Assembly: GCF_036669915.1 (NCBI RefSeq)
Contig: NC_089323.1
Location: 10,754,975-10,818,974, forward strand
Direction: 5' to 3'
Source of the DNA: Pocillopora verrucosa
Taxonomy: Eukaryota > Cnidaria > Anthozoa > Scleractinia > Pocilloporidae
Length of the DNA: 64,000 bases
The stretch's first letter is position 1. Every line of letters starts with the position of its first letter. The notes under the pieces were generated by a model. That model made no database searches and was not told where the DNA came from. It saw only the letters and a program-made list of their open reading frames with translations. Both the position numbers and the translations under genes were made by a program. Shown one piece after another: positions 22,232 to 32,875 of the stretch.

Positions 22232-24546
22232 CTTAAAATGAAAGAAAAACCAAATGATTCATAGCCAATCCGGAGATAAATAGATACCTCTAAGTTTAAA
22301 TTCTACTCTACCCCTCTGGCCCTTTAATGATAAGGAAAACTATGAAAATTTCACGTTCATCGTCCTTAGTTTATCGTTCGGTTGCTAACCTGGAGTCCGT
22401 TTCTCAAAAGTCCTAGTAATTAAATGGGTCAAAGGTTAGGGTTGGGTTTAGGAAACAAGCTTATTCTGCTAAAATTCTCATAGATTTTCTCAAACTCAGG
22501 CTAATTAAGGCCTGGGTCAAAAATGATTTTCGCCTCCAGTGCCCCCCGAGCAAGGTTCGCGGAATTCGCGTGGACTGCGCGAGTAACCATAGTTACTTGG
22601 AATTAAGATCGCGTTATTCGTGAACGGCATCCGCCATTTTGAAGTGTCGGCTTCGCATTGGTTTTTCCCATTTTCGCTGGTGAATGCGACAATCAAGAGG
22701 AAGACATCAAAAGAAGGTAATAAAATTTTCTTTGCTATCTTCATTTCCTCAAAAAATGGCATGATATCGCTATCTTAAAGCCAAAGAGAACCATTTTGAA
22801 CCTACGAAGACTTCTAAACACCGCTCTCAACATGTTTATTGATTTCACTGCAAATAAAATGCAACATGAATTTATAATATAGCGCTCATTTCTAGAGCTC
22901 AATAGCGTTTTACAATGTTTGTAACTTTTGCATAGAAAAAAGTACCATGTTTTGTAACAAATGCATAGAAAAAAGTTTCATTGTGGATATACCATTCAAT
23001 TTTGAAATTAAATTTAGCTTGATAAATCCTCTATCACATCATGATGTGTAAACTTATGGTGTTTATCAAAATTTAAGCTTTTGAATGCTTTGGAAACAAT
23101 TTCTCCAAGAAGCAGATGAATTTACTGACAAACGTAATCCCCTAAAGCAGTTGTTAGGTAAGTTTAATTACTGACATGTAAGATGCAGATTGTCTCGTCA
23201 TAAATTGTCCCTTGAAAACTAAGAGGAAAAAAGCTGTACTAATGCGTGTTAGTTTATTCCGAGGTCCCTTACTGAATTGCTATAAATATATAATAATAAT
23301 AATAATTTTAATCACTCACACAGAAAACCAGCCAGCCCTTGCAGATTCCAAAGGGAATCTACTTGATTAAAACCAGTTTTATTTACTGTTATCCCTGTTT
23401 TTTTTCTTGAAGAGGTCCTTCCAGTTATTCCACACAACTAATTTATTGCAAGCATGTTAATGGTGTTTTTTATGAGGCTTTTTTTTGGTTTTTAAATCAT
23501 GTTATATCAGTTTTAATTATAGTCAACAGTTTGGTTTTTAAGTTTTGACTGGTAATAATTGCAACAATCATTGTCAATGATGGACTTGTAATTGATATAT
23601 GTGTCTATTTGAATGTAAATATTCTACCCACTTCACCAGTGGAGTATCTTTTAATTCAAATGCATCACAAAAGTTCTGATACATGCATATGATTCTGACC
23701 ATAGCCTTCCCTCTTTTTTGATAAGACATGATTAATTACCAGTGCTTACTGTTGCCCCAAGTGGGGCACTGTTTTTTTTGTGACAAGAGCAAACACAAAT
23801 TGGTATAAGATGTGTCATCTTCTCAGCCCTACTCATAAAAGATGTGCCATCTTAAGAGCAGGATAGGTTGCCCTTGTTACAAAGTCAGAAAGGAAAATTT
23901 TAAAATTGTATTTCTTGCTTTTTTTGTTGCTCTTCTAAGTCAATATTCCTATTAGAAGACTATGGTGGCCTAACTGGTTAAAACTCTGGTTTATAATTTT
24001 AAGTTTGATCTGCCAGTTGCTTGCCTAATTCAATCTCATAGATCAATAATTGGCAGGAATTGGGAAATAAATCGGTACATGTATGTTATCTAGCAGCAAT
24101 GTAAAATTATAGACATGAGTATGACCTAGGAAGTAATTTGTACCTGATGGACCCTAGAGCACCTTATCTGTGCATTATTAAAAATGTCCTCTAACATTCA
24201 TTCACAATTTGTAAAGCAGAAGTACAAAATTAGTTTAGACCAAGAGCACACATAAACTTGCTAAAGACATGCACATACATTGTGATTTTAACTTTGCAAA
24301 GCCCAATAAAAAGACTCCTGCCGTGACATGGCTAGGGTCACTTTACCTGATTAGAGTGTTAATTATTACTTTCTTAAGCAGAGGTTTCATTAAGATTTTG
24401 AGGTGATGGGAAATGTACAAGGAAGCAGGCAAAATATGTTTTGATTCTGATTTATGTCAGTCACAACATGCAGGAAAAATTATATTCCCAGCCAGTCAAT
24501 TTGCCCAGTGTCAGGCCCGTGAAACCCCTGCTTAAGCTTATAGTAT
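22232..24546. other. Upstream region of amine oxidase gene; one possible signal exon
   Basis: On the minus strand at 22762-22680 an ATG-initiated frame begins with Lys/Glu residues and a hydrophobic stretch (ILLPSFDVFLLIVAF), which could be a signal-peptide exon for the amine oxidase, but no donor in phase was proven. A GTAACC-ATAGTTAC palindrome lies at 22582-22595, like those upstream of the FReD genes. From 22800 to 24546 I see only AT-rich sequence with small hairpins (GCCCCAAGTGGGGC at 23754-23767). Confidence 0.35.
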
Positions 24547-25230
24547 TCAGTGAGATATTATGGAAGCCAGTGTTGCCATAATGCCTGTTGTTGTTGGTCT
24601 TCTTACAGGGCTGGCATCTAAACATTCTTGAGCCATGGAAACCAAAAATGGAATGTTTTGCTTAACACCTACTTTGAACAGAATTTTACCAAGGGAAAAA
24701 ATATCACTGGCTTCATTAATTCTTTGCAGGAGGAAAGGAGCTGTCACATGCTTTTCCAAAATCGATGATGTGGCCATGTTTGTTACTCACAAGAAAATTA
24801 TTAGCCTTCAAATCACAGTGAAGAAAACCTTTTGTGTGAATATGTGAAAGGGCTTCTGTCAAATCATGTGAAATAATTAACCAGTCATTTGTTATGAGTG
24901 AGCTTTACACATTCTGTATTGTTGCACTGTTTTTCTGACAAGACAATAGCTTGCTTATTGTTACAGATGTATTGTCTTCCCCTTTAAACTCCATTATTAA
25001 GGAAATGGGCTGCTTTTGAAGCTGCACACCTATTATGGTTGGGATATTTTTATGTGCGAGTGCCTGCATAATGTGAGCCTCCTTCATTATCTCTGTGGCG
25101 TCCTGCATCAGAGACTGTTTTTCCACAACCTTTATATCAAATCGTGTGTACTGTCTCAGAAGGCATCGACCATAGGATCCTTCTCCCAGTATTATATTCT
25201 CTTCATTGGTTGAAAGAAGTTCAGTATGAT
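24547..25230 (-). pseudogene. Broken eukaryotic protein-kinase domain
   Basis: Minus-strand translation shows kinase landmarks in order: glycine loop GEGSYGRC (25186-25163), a possible catalytic lysine in FDIKVVEK (about 25140-25117), helix C region (EIMKEAHIMQALAHKNIP), catalytic loop LHCDLKANNF (about 24830-24800; Cys replaces Arg of HRD), DFG as IIDFGKA (about 24768-24750), and a C-lobe block ASDIFSLGKILF then ARRP-like SPVRRPTTTG. An in-frame TAA at 24905-24907 separates the N- and C-lobes. A second stop plus a frame change after the DFG removes the activation segment. It has no introns, which suggests a retrocopy or a transposon-linked gene. The lone Cys in HCD and the unusual VAIK region also point away from a standard kinase. 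It lies just downstream, same strand, of the ORF at 25435-26384 and may have been its C-terminal part. Confidence 0.75.
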
Positions 25231-25434
25231 TGATTAAGTTTACAGTGGATTATTTGGTACTTGCATTCCTTTTAAAAAACTGGAAAATGAAGGCAAATAT
25301 ATTATAGAGAGTGTGCTTAAATAAATGCTAGATTGCAACACAAGTAAAGGTGAAGATTGTTGATCTCATTGTTTGGCATGCAAATTACTGCAAAGTAAGT
25401 AGAAACATTACTCCTCCTCCAGATGGACTAGACA

Positions 25435-26384
25435 TTAGCATTGGATTTTATTTTTTTCTTGGCGTGCTCTCCCTCGACGCTGCCACTTTTTCTCAATTGC
25501 GTCTTTCTCTTTTTGGAGCTGAAGTTCCTTCACTTTTGTTTGTGCTTCAGGAAAGTTTATTTTAAATATTTTCTCAAAGTGGCCATTCACTTTAGAATAA
25601 ATGTGTTTTACAGCAGTTTTAATGGCTTTTTGCGTTGGTTTCACTTTACTTTGTGTCTTCACCCCACTTTCAATAAGGGCCTCTTTTAAAAGTTTTCGGG
25701 TTTTGAAAGTTTCTCCACCAGGGAAAAAAAATATGGATGGCATAATAGTGCACTTGACAACCTCCACAATAGTCCATTTTACAGTTGTGTGCTTGGTTGT
25801 CAAGCCTTTGAACAGGAGTGAGGCTAAGGGTGACCTTGTTATGATACAAACCTTGCTGCTTTTGAAATGCAAATTAATTTGTTATCATGCTAACTAGATT
25901 CTGGTCTCTAACACAACAAGGTCACCTTCAGCCTCACTCCAAATCAAAGGCTTGGCAACTAAGTACACAACTGTAAAATGGCCTATTTGACAGTGTGTGC
26001 TGTTTCTTCTGCGCTGTATTAAGAGCTTTCCAGTCAACCATTGAAAACGTGTCTTGGTACTGGGCCCTGGCTTTTGAGTTCATCTTTCGGAAAGAGCTGT
26101 AAATTGCTTTGGATTTCTTGACGTAGGTGGAACGTTCGACTGCAAAGACTTCCTGACTGTCACCCTCGAACGCTGCAAGATAGTTCTTCCACTTTTCACT
26201 AGGGTTAGTTTCAACCCGCATTACGACTCCAGCCCGGATTATTTGTGACTTACTGAAATGGGTGACACCGCTGGATTTTTTACCTCGAAGGCTCGGTTTA
26301 TTCCTTTGGGCATTGCTTTCGGTGGCTGCCGAAAACGTGTCGAATGATTTCGGTTTTATTCGTTTTGGAAGAAGAACAAAGGAA
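25435..26384 (-). pseudogene. Unrecognised lineage-specific ORF, split by a foldback MITE
   Basis: On the minus strand, after an acceptor at about 26385-26387 (CCTTCCGCAG), a frame reads through RIKPKSFDTFSAATESNAQR, then THFSKSQIIRAGVVMRVETN, then SEKWKNYLAAFEGDSQEVF, then KARAQYQDTFSMVDWKALN, to AQKKQHTLSN (26010). There a 208-bp foldback element (25774-25981) interrupts it. Beyond the element a related frame continues with FPGGETFKTRKLLKEALIES, then a basic coiled stretch ending RRGRARQEKNKIQC and a stop at 25435. I recognise no Pfam-type domain; from memory similar ORFs are multi-copy in corals, sometimes ahead of a kinase domain. The insertion makes this copy inactive. Its 5' part is duplicated in inverted orientation at 30227-30824. 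Confidence 0.55.
25774..25981. mobile_element. Foldback MITE inside the ORF
   Basis: CCATTTTACAGTTGTGTGCT at 25774 pairs with the complementary end at 25981, and the fold continues through CAAGCCTTTG...GAGTGAGGCT...GGTGACCTTGTTG on both sides. The arms are about 80 bp with mismatches and the loop about 45 bp. Flanks (AATAGT and CCTATT) show no clear direct repeat. Confidence 0.75.
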
Positions 26385-26797
26385 CTGCGGAAGGTAAATC
26401 AAAAGACTTGGACAATAGTGTAATTAAGCTACCTTGCGCGAACAGACTTGTGATCTTGTATCCTTTTGTTTACATTGTCTTGAGATGAATGAACTCGAGA
26501 TCGATAAACTGCAATCATTTGAATGGATTTAGTTTCTATTCACGGTGTATTTTTAGCCTTAACATGTTTTTAGGATTAAAGAGCGTCGCAAAAGATTTAA
26601 AAATGGATCTTGGACGAGTTGTTGTAATCACTGCGAAGAGCAAAAGCGAAAATAGTTTATCATTTCGAGCGCCGATCGTTTTGTTTTGATCCGAATGAGT
26701 GCACTTGAATTAAACTACTTCTTTATTATGTAAATATTGCGTGTCATAAATAGTGCTCGTGTTCGCGCGCTGGCGGTTCATTCTTTCACAACTTTCG
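26219..26797. repeat. Left arm of ~580-bp inverted duplication
   Basis: 579 bp that reappears in reverse complement at 30227-30824 with very few substitutions and one 19-bp indel (present only in the right arm, near 30660-30680). Both carry the same 66-codon open frame (26489-26689 plus; 30335-30535 minus). It covers the 5' part and upstream region of the ORF at 25435-26384. Confidence 0.9.
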
Positions 26798-28288
26798 AAA
26801 GAAGAAAAGAAAAATATCTCACCCACATCAAAGAAGTTGCGCTCTTCACGATCTTCGGAAGCATGCCGGCATGTCGGCAAACTCATCGGAATGAATAAGT
26901 AATGAGAAAGAACAATAGCTTGAATATATGAATACTTAACAACCTCAATTTTTGAGGTTCACGTTTAATCCGCAATGGAGTTGTCATACGAAGCACTTCC
27001 AACCTTACGAAAGCTCTCCTTTACAGCAACTCTTGCAAATCCGGCACAATTAAAAATGACAGACATTTTCGTTTCACACGAATACACTTAGCTCGTTATC
27101 GAGTAGTACCGTTGTTAGGGAACAAAACCTTGAAGAGTTTCAAGGAATCAGTGCGATAACTTTCAAGTTTTGCGCCAAAATTGCAATTGTGTTTTATTAG
27201 AACTGTCAAAGTCGATCTAACCCTGGATTTACAGAGATGCAATCGACCTCAGAAAACGAGAAAAAGAAATAAATATCACCAAAAGTATACAAAGTTTGCC
27301 TGTATTACTTCTTAGATTGCTCCAATTAGTATTTGGTAGTGTATCAGCCGTTAAATTATTGCTTCTGAACACTCGCGTGACTCGCGTGTCAAAATGGCGG
27401 ACACTAAGTTGAATTACGTGACTGCAAATTTTCAAAATTCCCACCTCTTAAACAGTTTTAATTTGTCTTGTTTCCAAATAAATAGGAACCTGTGGGATTA
27501 CTTTCGTTGATAGCGGTTGGAACCAGGTAAAGGCTAAGATGTTTTCGGGCGAAAACCATGATAGAGGAAGCAGCTTCGCAGAGACAAAACTTGATTTAAT
27601 CTGCCTAGCACATCTCTCTTTTTTTTGGCAGCCATTCCAAGTGGGAAAACAATGAAAAACGTCTCAAATATTCATAGCGATAACTGCATTTTGATTTGCC
27701 TTGTGTTTTGTGGTGGGAATTTGTTCAAGAAAGCAACCGACGAATTTGGCGCCTAAATTAACTGTTTTGGCTGTTGAGAGTATCATATTACGCTGCCACA
27801 ATTTAGTCCGAGAGAGATGGTAGTGATACACATTTCTGCCAAGTATGAGAAAAATCCCTCGCAAAATAGCTAAGTTATTCTCAATTTTGTGAAAATATGG
27901 GTTAAAGACAGGGTGACCCAGGCCTTAATTAACCTGAGAAGTTGGTATTTTAAAAGCCGTTTCTACCTGTATCAAGCACCTCCTCAAAAAGCTTCCATTT
28001 TAATTGCATTGAACCAGATAGAGTGCACGTTGCGTGACTATATAACAGTGATACAAGTATCACTGTGGCGATAACACAGAGACAATTCCCGGGAGTAAAA
28101 ACTCTCAAGTCTTCTCTGACTTCTCGGTGTCCGATGATATGGCTGAAACTCATTATCTCTTATAAGAACAGTTTACGTCGAAATCATCTCCTGCTTGGCA
28201 GAAATCATTATAGGGAAGTCGTTGTAACACAAACGGGTCGGGTCAAACAGTTGTCATACACTGAGCTTCGACTGAGGTAAACAAATAG
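26798..28288. other. Between the inverted arms; no gene supported
   Basis: A 35-bp block at about 26950-26986 (TTTTTGAGGTTCACGTTTAA, then TCCGCAATGGAGTTGTCA) is also inverted at 30007-30041, so the inverted relationship extends in pieces beyond the main arms. A TGTCAAAATGGCGGACAC start-like motif lies near 27387. No exon could be tied to it. Confidence 0.4.
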
Positions 28289-28543
28289 CAGGGTCGCAAC
28301 AAGGTATATTTTTTCATAGCTGATCCTGTATTTTTGCCCCAAATTTTGATCCCTGATCACAAAAACGTTGAGAATTTTAATCCCTGGTCACAAAAACATT
28401 GGGAATTTTGATCCCTGATCCCAAAAACGTTCACAATTTTGATCCCTGATTCCACTAAAACACTGCTGATCCCGATCCCAAGTGTTGTGATCCCAGATCC
28501 CGGGGCTGTGATCCCTGATCTCATATACCTTGTTACGACCCTG
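28289..28543. mobile_element. MITE with 20-bp TIRs and GATCCCTGATC tandem units
   Basis: The left end CAGGGTCGCAACAAGGTATA (28289-28308) and right end TATACCTTGTTACGACCCTG (28524-28543) are inverted repeats with one mismatch. AAATAG occurs on both flanks (28283-28288 and 28544-28549) and is probably the target duplication. The interior has about five units of a ~33-bp repeat built on TTTTGATCCCTGATCmCAAA. It lies 50 bp 3' of the exon at 28594-28792, in its intron. Confidence 0.85.
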
Positions 28544-28593
28544 AAATAGACACATATTTAAAAACCACCATAGACTGCGACCTTTCCACCTAC

Positions 28594-28792
28594 CTTGATT
28601 GCCAGCTTGATTCCCTGACACTCCAGTGATATCTCCTTTACTCTTTTCGTGAGCCAGCAATGCAGCTAAAACGACAACAGCGATCAAAAACGAAACAAAC
28701 AGAAATGCAGCTACAAATGCTTTAAGTCGACTGACAAAGTAACCGTGAACTTCAAAGCTGCGTATTCCGCCGTATTCCTTATCAATTTCCAT
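28594..28792 (-). CDS. First exon of a type II membrane protein, possibly M1 aminopeptidase
   Basis: An ATG at 28792 opens a 199-bp exon ending CAATCAAG before GTAGGTGG. The 66 residues start with a short acidic/basic cytoplasmic tail (MEIDKEYGGIRSFEVHGYFV), then a transmembrane signal anchor of about 25 hydrophobic residues (AFVAAFLFVSFLIAVVVLAA), then a Lys/Gly/Asn-rich linker. That layout (short tail, single anchor, no cleavable signal) is typical of type II ectoenzymes, and the tail resembles cnidarian aminopeptidase N-like proteins from memory. No catalytic exon (HEXXH) was found downstream on the minus strand within the window. Either the rest has been lost or its exons lie beyond what I can recognise. 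Confidence 0.45.
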
Positions 28793-30226
28793 GTTAGCGT
28801 TGGGAAAAACTAATGCTAAATTCTCAGTCGACTAGATCACAACGTCAAACCTGTGCGGCCCAAAAAAAACTTTCGACAAATCGCGTGGAAGCTATATTTA
28901 GTCGGGATGATGTTGTATTTCGTGAATTGTGTAAGAATCACTGAGCTGGAAAAAATTGAAATGTTGTCAATACCCTCGAGTATTGGAGAGGTGGCTCCAT
29001 ATATAGTCAAAACGTTGCCTACCATACCAGGCCCCCACACGAGACCTTAACATACGATATCAGACCCCTTCCTTCATGTACAATAATATCAGCCCTCGAC
29101 ATACCATATGAGAACCCGATCATTGTAGGTTCTCGACACCATTTAATGTGAAACGTAATTATTGACATTTATATGAGCAATTCGCAAAATATATGTTTCA
29201 AGTCAGCATAATCAAGAAAGGGGAAAAGAAAGGGTCGTTGTAGACTGACATGTTTTTAGAGTTTAGATCAGGTATTGTCTCAGCGTATTTAAGCGCTGGC
29301 TCATAATGGAATATAGAGATGAAGGAATTACAGTGAATGATGTCTTGAAGCGAAAGTCTTTCCCCTGAAAGGCTCCGCGACAATTCATAGTGACAGGTTC
29401 AACAAATTTCTTTTTGTTTCTTGACCTTCAAATCTATTTGTTCATTAAAACTTTTTATGAGAGAGTTCAAGGAGTCACTTGCGGATGACCCCTATTTTGT
29501 TCAATCACGCAACATGCTCTGTCCGTCTGTCTGTCTGTCTGTCTTTCTCTCTCTGAAACATTTTTTTGAAATGATAGACTAGTGAGCAGTACTGCACGAG
29601 CTAAAATAGTAATTACTTGGTTTAATCTGCTTCGCCTTACGCGCAAAAAGCTTGGGATAAAGTATTTTTCAATGCTCGCGACTAGCTGTCTCAGTCTTGT
29701 GAGAAACGTATAGAGTCGGATATGTTTTTTTTATGTCTAGGTCCTGATGTTTTAGTATCACGCGAAAATTTTGGGGTCCAACGTGGTAATCTTCATGTCT
29801 AGGCCTTGCTGTTGTAGTCTTGTATCTTAGTCCTCTGAAACGTTTGCAAAGAGCTTTTACAGAATTTGTCTACGGAGCGCTTGTAGGCTGCACGAAAAAG
29901 CCCATTTCTCGAAATGTAGGGGGATATATTGCAAAAATATATTTCTCGAGATTGCTTACTTTACTAAAACTCTTCAGAATTTTTCAAGTGTTTGGAAAAA
30001 TTCATGACAACTCCATAGCGGATTAAACGTGAACCTCAAAAATAGGGGGGTTCTTAAATCATTGAGAACTTGAAATTTACAACAATTGCGTTGTCCGATT
30101 TGCTGACAACTTTCGCTTTTGTCCAAATTCCTAACTGATCGACAGCTTCGACAGAATCGCCAACACTAAACTCCATCGCGACAATAAACAACACGGTCAG
30201 ATCACAACAAGTTCATTCGAACAAGA
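28793..30226. other. Upstream of the 28.8-kb exon; microsatellite, no gene
   Basis: Contains a (GTCT)n microsatellite at about 29519-29545 and two related strings CATGTCTAGGyCyTGmTGTT (about 29732 and 29795). No supported gene. Confidence 0.4.
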
Positions 30227-30824
30227 CGAAAGTTGTGAAAGAATGAACCGCCAGCGCGCGAACACGAGCACTATTTATGACACGCAATATTTACATAATA
30301 AAGAAGTAGTTTAATTCAAGTGCACTCATTCGGATCAAAACAAAACGATCGGCGCTCGAAATGATAAACTATTTTCGCTTTTGCTCTTCGCAGTGATTAC
30401 AACAACTCGTCCAAGATCCATTTTTAAATCTTTTGCGACGCTCTTTAATCCTAAAAACATGTTAAGGCTAAAAATACACCGTGAATAGAAACTAAATCCA
30501 TTCAAATGATTGCAGTTTATCGATCTCGAGTTCATTCATCTCAAGACAATGTAAACAAAAGGATACAAGATCACAAGTCTGTTCGCGCAAGGTAGCTTAA
30601 TTACACTATTGTCCAAGTCTTTTGAAGTACCTTCCGCAGTTCCTTTGGTCTTCTTCCAAAATATCTCACCTTTTTCGAAACGAATAAAACCGAAATCATT
30701 CGACACGTTTTCGGCAGCCACCGAAAGCAATGCCCAAAGGAATAAACCGAGCCTTCGAGGTAAAAAATCCAGCGGTGTCACCCATTTCAGTAAGTCACAA
30801 ATAATCCGGGCTGGAGTCGTAATG
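30227..30824. repeat. Right arm of ~580-bp inverted duplication
   Basis: 598-bp reverse complement of 26219-26797. The homology stops abruptly at 30824, after GTCGTAATG. There the left copy continues into the rest of its ORF while the right copy enters unrelated sequence, so the right arm is the derived, truncated copy. Confidence 0.9.
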
Positions 30825-31084
30825 TGTTTGAAATTTGTGGTAGTGACATAATGAAGGTCAGACACGACACTGCTCCCCGGCTTTTTAATCGCGCTGTTCC
30901 TTTTAGCGAGCATCTATAGTAGAAATGACGCGGGATATAGCTTCCTAATATCTCAGAGACGGTCCTGGGCAACTTTTCACGTTGGAAACTGGCAAGAAAA
31001 CGCTATAATTTGGTATTTTTAAGAATTATCGCTGAGACCATGGATCTTTGACTACAGCGAATTTTACGAGTCTGTTGTTTTACC

Positions 31085-31835
31085 GTGGAACAACAATGGC
31101 AAAGCTGTCACAACTGTGTACCCAACGCGATCTGTGTCAAACAAAGGAGCCTTTGTTTTCTCCATGAAGAATAGATCTAAGCGGAGCAAGAGCCCTTATA
31201 CTTATTATACTAATAGCACCGCAACATTCCACCCGCTGTTAGGAGGAGATTTAGTTTTCAAATTAAATCCTGGTCCTTTACAACAAGACGCTAGTTCTAC
31301 TCACTTGGGGCAAGCTTCTAGAGCAAAGTGTCGGTCAGCTCGTAACACCTCCGATCTTACTGAAATCAAACGGGCTCCGTTGAATAGAACACCAGACAAT
31401 AGTCGACTGTTATCACTTTGTTTACTAAATGCGCAATTAGTTAGGAATAAGACGGAAGACTTTGTTGGCTAGACAAGCGAAAACGAATATGATCTCGTCG
31501 CAATTACCGAGACCTGGCTACAAAAGAGAGATGATGTAGTCAGAGTTGAACTTTGCCCCACTGGTTATAAGCTAATAGACCATCCTTGTTCGGGAAGGGG
31601 CGGAGGAGGCATAGGATTGCTCTTCCGTGACTGCTTAAGAGTTAATACCGTCAGATCTGCTGAGGAGGAAGCCATCGATCATTCTGAGCCACCTGTACAA
31701 CTGTCGACATCTTGCAAGCTAAGGATTATTATTGCTTATGGAACACCACCTTCGGAAAACCACAGGGTCTCGTGTGCACCTTCCTAAAGGAGTTCGCTGA
31801 TTTCATGGAATCTGTTATTCATTTATTCATTTACT
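31085..31835 (+). mobile_element. LINE fragment: N-terminal half of APE-type endonuclease
   Basis: Plus-strand frames read FHPLLGGDLVFKLNPGP (the usual GDI.xNPGP leader of CR1/L2-like ORF2), then LSLCLLNAQLVRNKTEDFV, then (after a stop at 31470) YDLVAITETWLQKRDDVVR, which holds the ITETWL catalytic motif, then CPTGYKLIDHP, GRGGGGIGLLF, and KLRIIIAYGTPPSENH. The reading ends at EFADFMESVI near 31827, where unrelated AT-rich sequence begins. The second half of the same domain appears at 62885 onward. It has several stops and frameshifts and is not functional. The upstream part begins near 31040 with no 5' end recognised. Confidence 0.85.
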
Positions 31836-31998
31836 CAACTTTAATTATACAGATCTAAATATACAAATTGAAGATAAATTAACAATTAAAATAAATAAAA
31901 AGAAAAAAATGAAAAAAATCACAAGATCTGAATAGTTAGGTCAGTTTATACAGACTACGAAGATTCCTTATAAAAATAAACTGCCTCAATTAAAAAAC
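31836..31998 (-). mobile_element. Possible 3' tail of a minus-strand LINE
   Basis: On the minus strand this AT-rich segment ends with GAGTAAATGAATAAATGAAT, a short repeated tail of the kind seen at LINE 3' ends. Both it and the 3' flank of the minus-strand LINE at 62.1 kb contain AGAyCTGTATAATT. The relation is inference. Confidence 0.3.

Positions 31999-32043
<45 letters not shown>
31999..32043. repeat. Compound microsatellite (AT)n(AG)n
   Basis: About 11 AT units followed by about 11 AG units. Confidence 0.95.
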
Positions 32044-32045
<2 letters not shown>

Positions 32046-32087
32046 GGACAAGGTTGAATACGAAGCAAACATTTTTCAACAGCGGTA

Positions 32088-32132
32088 GGCTGGGGGAGAG
32101 GGGAGGGGGGAGGGGGGAGGGGGGAGGGGAAA
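32088..32132. repeat. G-rich tandem tract, potential G-quadruplex
   Basis: Repeats of AGGGGGG (GGGGAGGGGGGAGGGGGG). At least five runs of four or more G on the plus strand meet the usual G-quadruplex pattern. A similar tract precedes the second ADCK5-like exon copy at 48043-48107. Confidence 0.85.
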
Positions 32133-32506
32133 GAAAAGGATACAGAATGTAGTTCTCCAGGAAAAAGCTCGAATCTCTAAAGCATCCCACCGGTTATCGA
32201 TGGGGAGGTGGGTGAGGGTCGGATGGTAGGTTCGATCCTAATCAAGGGCTCAGAGTCTTTTACTCTGTTCAACGTCTACGACTAATAAAGCTGCGCAATA
32301 ATTTTAGGATTTGCTATTCGGTCTGTTAACTTTAAGGAAATCCACAAATTATGACAGTTTGTAACAGTAAAAATACATAAAAAATTCAACAAAGGAAATT
32401 AGGTGAACTTGGCCTCGCTAGAGAATGCTGCCATTAACAGGAAAACGTGCAAAAAATATCTGCGGCAAGAACAAGTTATTTCGAAATGAAATAAAACTTT
32501 CCACAC

Positions 32507-32690
32507 TTGAACACAAGTAGCATGCTCTGTAGAAGCTGTTTAAGAATGATCGTCACTTTCTTGAAGTGTTCTTTAGCGAGCTTTGTCATGATTGTCAAAT
32601 CCTCTCCATTCACTCCTAAAGTAAACAGCATCCCAGCGCTTCTCCAAGCGAACGGACGTTGAAGAAGAATCTGACAAAAATTCTCGAAAC
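32507..32690 (-). pseudogene. ADCK5: Orphan ADCK5-like exon, copy Y1
   Basis: A 184-bp minus-strand exon between an acceptor (CTCCCAG, ends 32691) and a donor-like GTGTGG (from 32506). It encodes FENFCQILLQRPFAW, then MTKLAKEHFKKVTIILKQL and MLLVFK. Human ADCK5 has, from memory, EMLMQRPVRL ... MARERFEAVMAVLRELPRSMLLVLRN at the same place, in the C-lobe of the UbiB/aarF-type atypical kinase. ADCK proteins act in mitochondrial coenzyme Q biology. No neighbouring ADCK exons were found next to it, so it is a stranded fragment. It is duplicated at 48388-48571 within a longer ~500-bp homologous block (32210-32700 against 48105-48590). Confidence 0.7.
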
Positions 32691-32875
32691 CTGGGAGATA
32701 AAACGACATTTAAAACGAACATAAGTCTTAATACCTACTTTTTAAACTTACTCTGGATGGATGTATCCCACTTTAATTATAAAATATATATTGTCACGCT
32801 CAATGTCATTGTTTATGTTGAGGCTCATCTGTACATAATGCTTCATAATGACTTTGAAAAAATTCCAAATGTAAT

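Noticed and set aside
25435-25897. CRISPR-like or bacterial repeats
   Set aside because: No regular repeat-spacer array exists anywhere in the window, and all features are eukaryotic.
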